From assembly GCA_003219345.1 (NCBI GenBank), contig QHOP01000318.1:1-7630 (forward strand): DNA of 7,630 nt, read 5' to 3'. Of the stretch, positions 5,890 to 7,630 are shown one piece after another. Position numbers and translations under genes: made by a program. Position 1 is the first letter of the stretch. Each line of letters opens with the position of its first letter. The notes beneath the pieces were generated by a model. The model was given only the letters and a program-made list of their open reading frames with translations, did not search any database and had not been told where the DNA came from. Source of the stretch: Verrucomicrobiota bacterium (lineage in GTDB: Bacteria; Verrucomicrobiota; Verrucomicrobiia; Limisphaerales; AV2).

Positions 5890-6705
5890 ATGGCCGAAGA
5901 CAAAATGCAGCAGCAGCGGTTCGAGTTGAAGTACATCATCCGAGAGGATGTCGCCCGGGCCGCGCGGGATTTCGTGAGCAGCTATCTGGAGATTGATGAA
6001 TACGGCGCCACGCTCCCCGATTTCTCTTACCCGGTTCACAGCCTGTACCTGGACTCGGATGGCCTGGGCCTTTACCACAGCACGATCAACGGGGACAAAA
6101 ACCGGTACAAGTTACGACTGCGTTTTTATGACAATCGGGCGGAGGCGCCCGTCTTTTTCGAGATCAAACGGCGAATGAACAACATCATTTCCAAGCAGCG
6201 CGGCGGAGTGCGCCGGGACGCGGTGGACTGGCTGCTGGCCGGGCATTTGCCCGAGCCGGCGCATCTGGTTTCACGGGACCCGCGACAATTGGTCTTCCTG
6301 CAGAATTTCGGCAGGTTAATGCAGGATATGCGCGCCAGGCCCAAGGCGCACATTGCCTACCTGCGCGAAGCCTGGATCAGCCCGAAAGACAACTCGGTCC
6401 GAGTGACCATGGATCGCGACGTGAAATTCGAGCCGGAGCCGGTCGCGCGCCTGAGCGTTGACATGGACAAGCCCATGATCGTCTTTGGCAAAGAAGTGAT
6501 TCTGGAGCTGAAGTTCACCGACCGTTTTCCCGATTGGTTCAGGGAACTGGTGCGTGTTTTCGGGTTGATGCAATGCGGCGCGGCCAAATATGTGGACGGA
6601 GTGACGCTGATGGGATTGGAGAAATTTTCCAGCCTTGCGCTTGCGGGCGAGCGCCGGGGCGATCCAGAGACCCGGCATAAGGACCTGCCGTGTTTGCCTT
6701 CGTGA
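5890..6705 (+). CDS. VTC-domain polyphosphate polymerase
   Basis: This 271-residue soluble protein is a bacterial member of the VTC family, the tunnel-shaped catalytic domain of yeast Vtc4 that builds inorganic polyphosphate from the gamma-phosphate of ATP. The alternating charged residues that line the tunnel are visible in order: R10-FELKY with Glu12 and Lys14; SLYLDS (51-56); KLRLRFY with Lys74, Arg76 and Arg78; FFEIKRR with Glu91 and Lys93; SKQR with Lys102; YLRE with Arg159; VRVTMDRD with Arg171 and Asp175; LELKF with Glu206 (probable metal ligand) and Lys208; and Lys233 in CGAAKY. All expected positions look intact, so it should be active. There is no signal peptide or membrane segment, so it is cytoplasmic and probably docks to the membrane protein encoded 42 bases downstream. 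No clear ribosome binding site precedes the ATG at 5890, and the ATG at 5905 is possible. Polymer identity is inferred from the family. Confidence 0.9.
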   Translation: MAEDKMQQQRFELKYIIREDVARAARDFVSSYLEIDEYGATLPDFSYPVHSLYLDSDGLGLYHSTINGDKNRYKLRLRFYDNRAEAPVFFEIKRRMNNIISKQRGGVRRDAVDWLLAGHLPEPAHLVSRDPRQLVFLQNFGRLMQDMRARPKAHIAYLREAWISPKDNSVRVTMDRDVKFEPEPVARLSVDMDKPMIVFGKEVILELKFTDRFPDWFRELVRVFGLMQCGAAKYVDGVTLMGLEKFSSLALAGERRGDPETRHKDLPCLPS

Positions 6706-6747
6706 CAAATGGCTGTGTTTCAGATAGCTTAGTCTCAAAAGATTCCC

Positions 6748-7434
6748 ATGAATGATTGGCTAAACCATAGCGATTACGCTTCGGCGCCGCTGAGCATTCC
6801 CACGTTGGTGCTCAGCCTGCTTCTGGCTTTTTTGATCGGTCAAACGATTGCCTGGGTTTACATGCTGACCCACACCGGACTTTCCTACTCACGCTCATTC
6901 GTTAACTCACTCATTGTCATCCCCATGATCGTATCGCTGGTGATGACGGTCATGGCGAATAATCTGGTGACGGCATTCGGGATGATGGCCGTGTTCGCGA
7001 TCGTGCGGTTCCGCAACATTCTGCGCGACACGTTCGATTCCACTTACATCCTGTGGTCCCTCGCCATGGGCATGGCCTGCGGCACGCAACGGTTTCCGGT
7101 CGCCATCGTGGGCTGTCTGTTGACCGCCACGGTAATCTTTTATCTCTGGGTCACCTCTTTTGGCACCCGTCACCGCTACGACACGATTATCAATATGCAC
7201 TGGTCGCGATCTCTCTCTGATCTGGAAGAGCTGCGGAACCTGTTGCACCGGCACAGCCGCAAAGCCATTTGCGCAAGCCAGCGCTCCCATGAAGGCTACG
7301 AAGGCACCGACCTTTCCTACCGGCTGCTGATGCGCGACCCCGACCGAATGGATGATTTGTTGACCGAGTTGCGCGCGATGCAAGGCGTCTCGCGCGTGAC
7401 TGGACTGAAAGCCGAAGAAGAATCCGAACTCTGA
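6748..7434 (+). CDS. DUF4956 inner-membrane protein, partner of the VTC polymerase
   Basis: This 228-residue protein has hydrophobic segments at about 17-39, 51-69 and 117-136, with further weakly hydrophobic stretches at 73-86 and 100-112. A cytoplasmic-looking C-terminal domain of about 90 charged residues follows. The conserved core of the family, GMMAVFAIVRFRN followed by RDTFDSTYI, spans residues 79-101, placing arginines and aspartates next to a membrane segment. DUF4956 genes recur beside VTC-domain polymerases in many bacteria, and the order here (polymerase, 42-base gap, DUF4956) fits that habit. The molecular role is not established. A reasonable inference is a membrane anchor or channel that receives the polymer, comparable in place to the small membrane subunit Vtc1 of yeast, though I see no sequence relationship. 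The ATG at 6748 starts the protein without an evident Shine-Dalgarno. The next gene begins three bases after the stop, so the two are surely co-transcribed. Confidence 0.88.
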   Translation: MNDWLNHSDYASAPLSIPTLVLSLLLAFLIGQTIAWVYMLTHTGLSYSRSFVNSLIVIPMIVSLVMTVMANNLVTAFGMMAVFAIVRFRNILRDTFDSTYILWSLAMGMACGTQRFPVAIVGCLLTATVIFYLWVTSFGTRHRYDTIINMHWSRSLSDLEELRNLLHRHSRKAICASQRSHEGYEGTDLSYRLLMRDPDRMDDLLTELRAMQGVSRVTGLKAEEESEL

Positions 7435-7437
7435 TTG

Positions 7438-7630
7438 ATGAATCCCTTGCCTGTCATTCCTACGCCGCCGGCGCAACGGTGGCGTGAGTTTCGCTTTCGG
7501 GCTTTTCCCATCCTCGCTTTTTTCGGTGTGCTGCTCGTGTTGACGACGATGTGGCGGCAGTATGTCACGCCGCCGACGCTGGTGGGCCAGGTGGAGCCGA
7601 TCACTGCCTACGTGACCAGCCCCAAACCGG
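7438..7630 (+). CDS. Probable HlyD-type membrane fusion (periplasmic adaptor) protein, N-terminus only
   Basis: The open frame runs from the ATG at 7438 to the window edge, 64 complete codons, so most of the protein is missing. The N-terminus is proline-rich and then basic (RWREFRFR), followed by one membrane helix at about 22-38 (FPILAFFGVLLVL) and then TPPTLVGQVEPITAYVTSPKP. A short cytoplasmic tail, one helix, and then a strand leading into a GxVE...V.SP.PG-type sequence is the usual opening of HlyD/EmrA-like adaptors, whose beta-barrel and lipoyl halves follow. Such proteins bridge inner-membrane transporters to the outer membrane. Only three bases separate it from the DUF4956 stop, and a weak purine-rich GAAGAAG lies about 18 bases upstream, so translational coupling is likely. 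With so little sequence the family call is tentative. Another bitopic membrane protein is possible. Confidence 0.6.
   Translation, partial: MNPLPVIPTPPAQRWREFRFRAFPILAFFGVLLVLTTMWRQYVTPPTLVGQVEPITAYVTSPKP

Noticed and set aside
1..7630. CRISPR array, tRNA, rRNA, transposase or phage genes
   Set aside because: No regularly spaced repeats, cloverleaf-like sequence, rRNA core sequence, transposase or phage protein was seen on either strand.

Overview
The window looks like a stretch of GC-rich bacterial chromosome, most likely from the phylum Verrucomicrobiota (a Pedosphaera-like lineage). This is inferred from gene style only. The clues are a Tat-signal Gfo/Idh/MocA oxidoreductase start, a long secreted beta-rich protein ending in the short C-terminal module with a WT...FYR pattern that is common in that phylum, and weak or absent Shine-Dalgarno sequences. 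There is no rRNA or housekeeping marker here to prove it.

Layout from left to right. On the minus strand lie a family-3 SAM-dependent O-methyltransferase (88-747) and, upstream of it, a 97-residue protein of unknown function (853-1146). Diverging from them on the plus strand is the broken 5' end of a Gfo/Idh/MocA oxidoreductase (1262-1606). Its homology stops abruptly and is followed by about 380 bases with no convincing gene (1607-1982). A small secreted lysozyme-like protein (1983-2474, plus) converges on a very large secreted multidomain protein (2583-5567, minus). A perfect 14-bp bidirectional terminator hairpin (2533-2564) separates the two. The large protein contains two diverged copies of a module of about 330 residues and a verrucomicrobial-type C-terminal domain. 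Its 5' leader can be drawn as a compact nested RNA structure (5590-5677): an outer stem, an inner stem and two short hairpins.

Diverging from the large gene is a plus-strand gene set that runs off the right edge. It comprises a VTC-domain polyphosphate polymerase (5890-6705), a membrane DUF4956 protein (6748-7434), and the N-terminus of what looks like an HlyD-type membrane fusion protein (7438 to the edge). The last two genes are separated by three bases. The set suggests a cytoplasmic polymer-synthesising enzyme, an inner-membrane partner and a periplasm-spanning adaptor, in other words a possible machine that makes and moves polyphosphate or a similar anionic polymer. An 11-bp-period direct repeat upstream of the polymerase loosely resembles a Pho box.

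The two strongest candidates for something not yet described are the polymerase-membrane-adaptor gene set and the structured leader of the 994-residue protein. Both rest on reading the sequence by eye, without folding or database searches.
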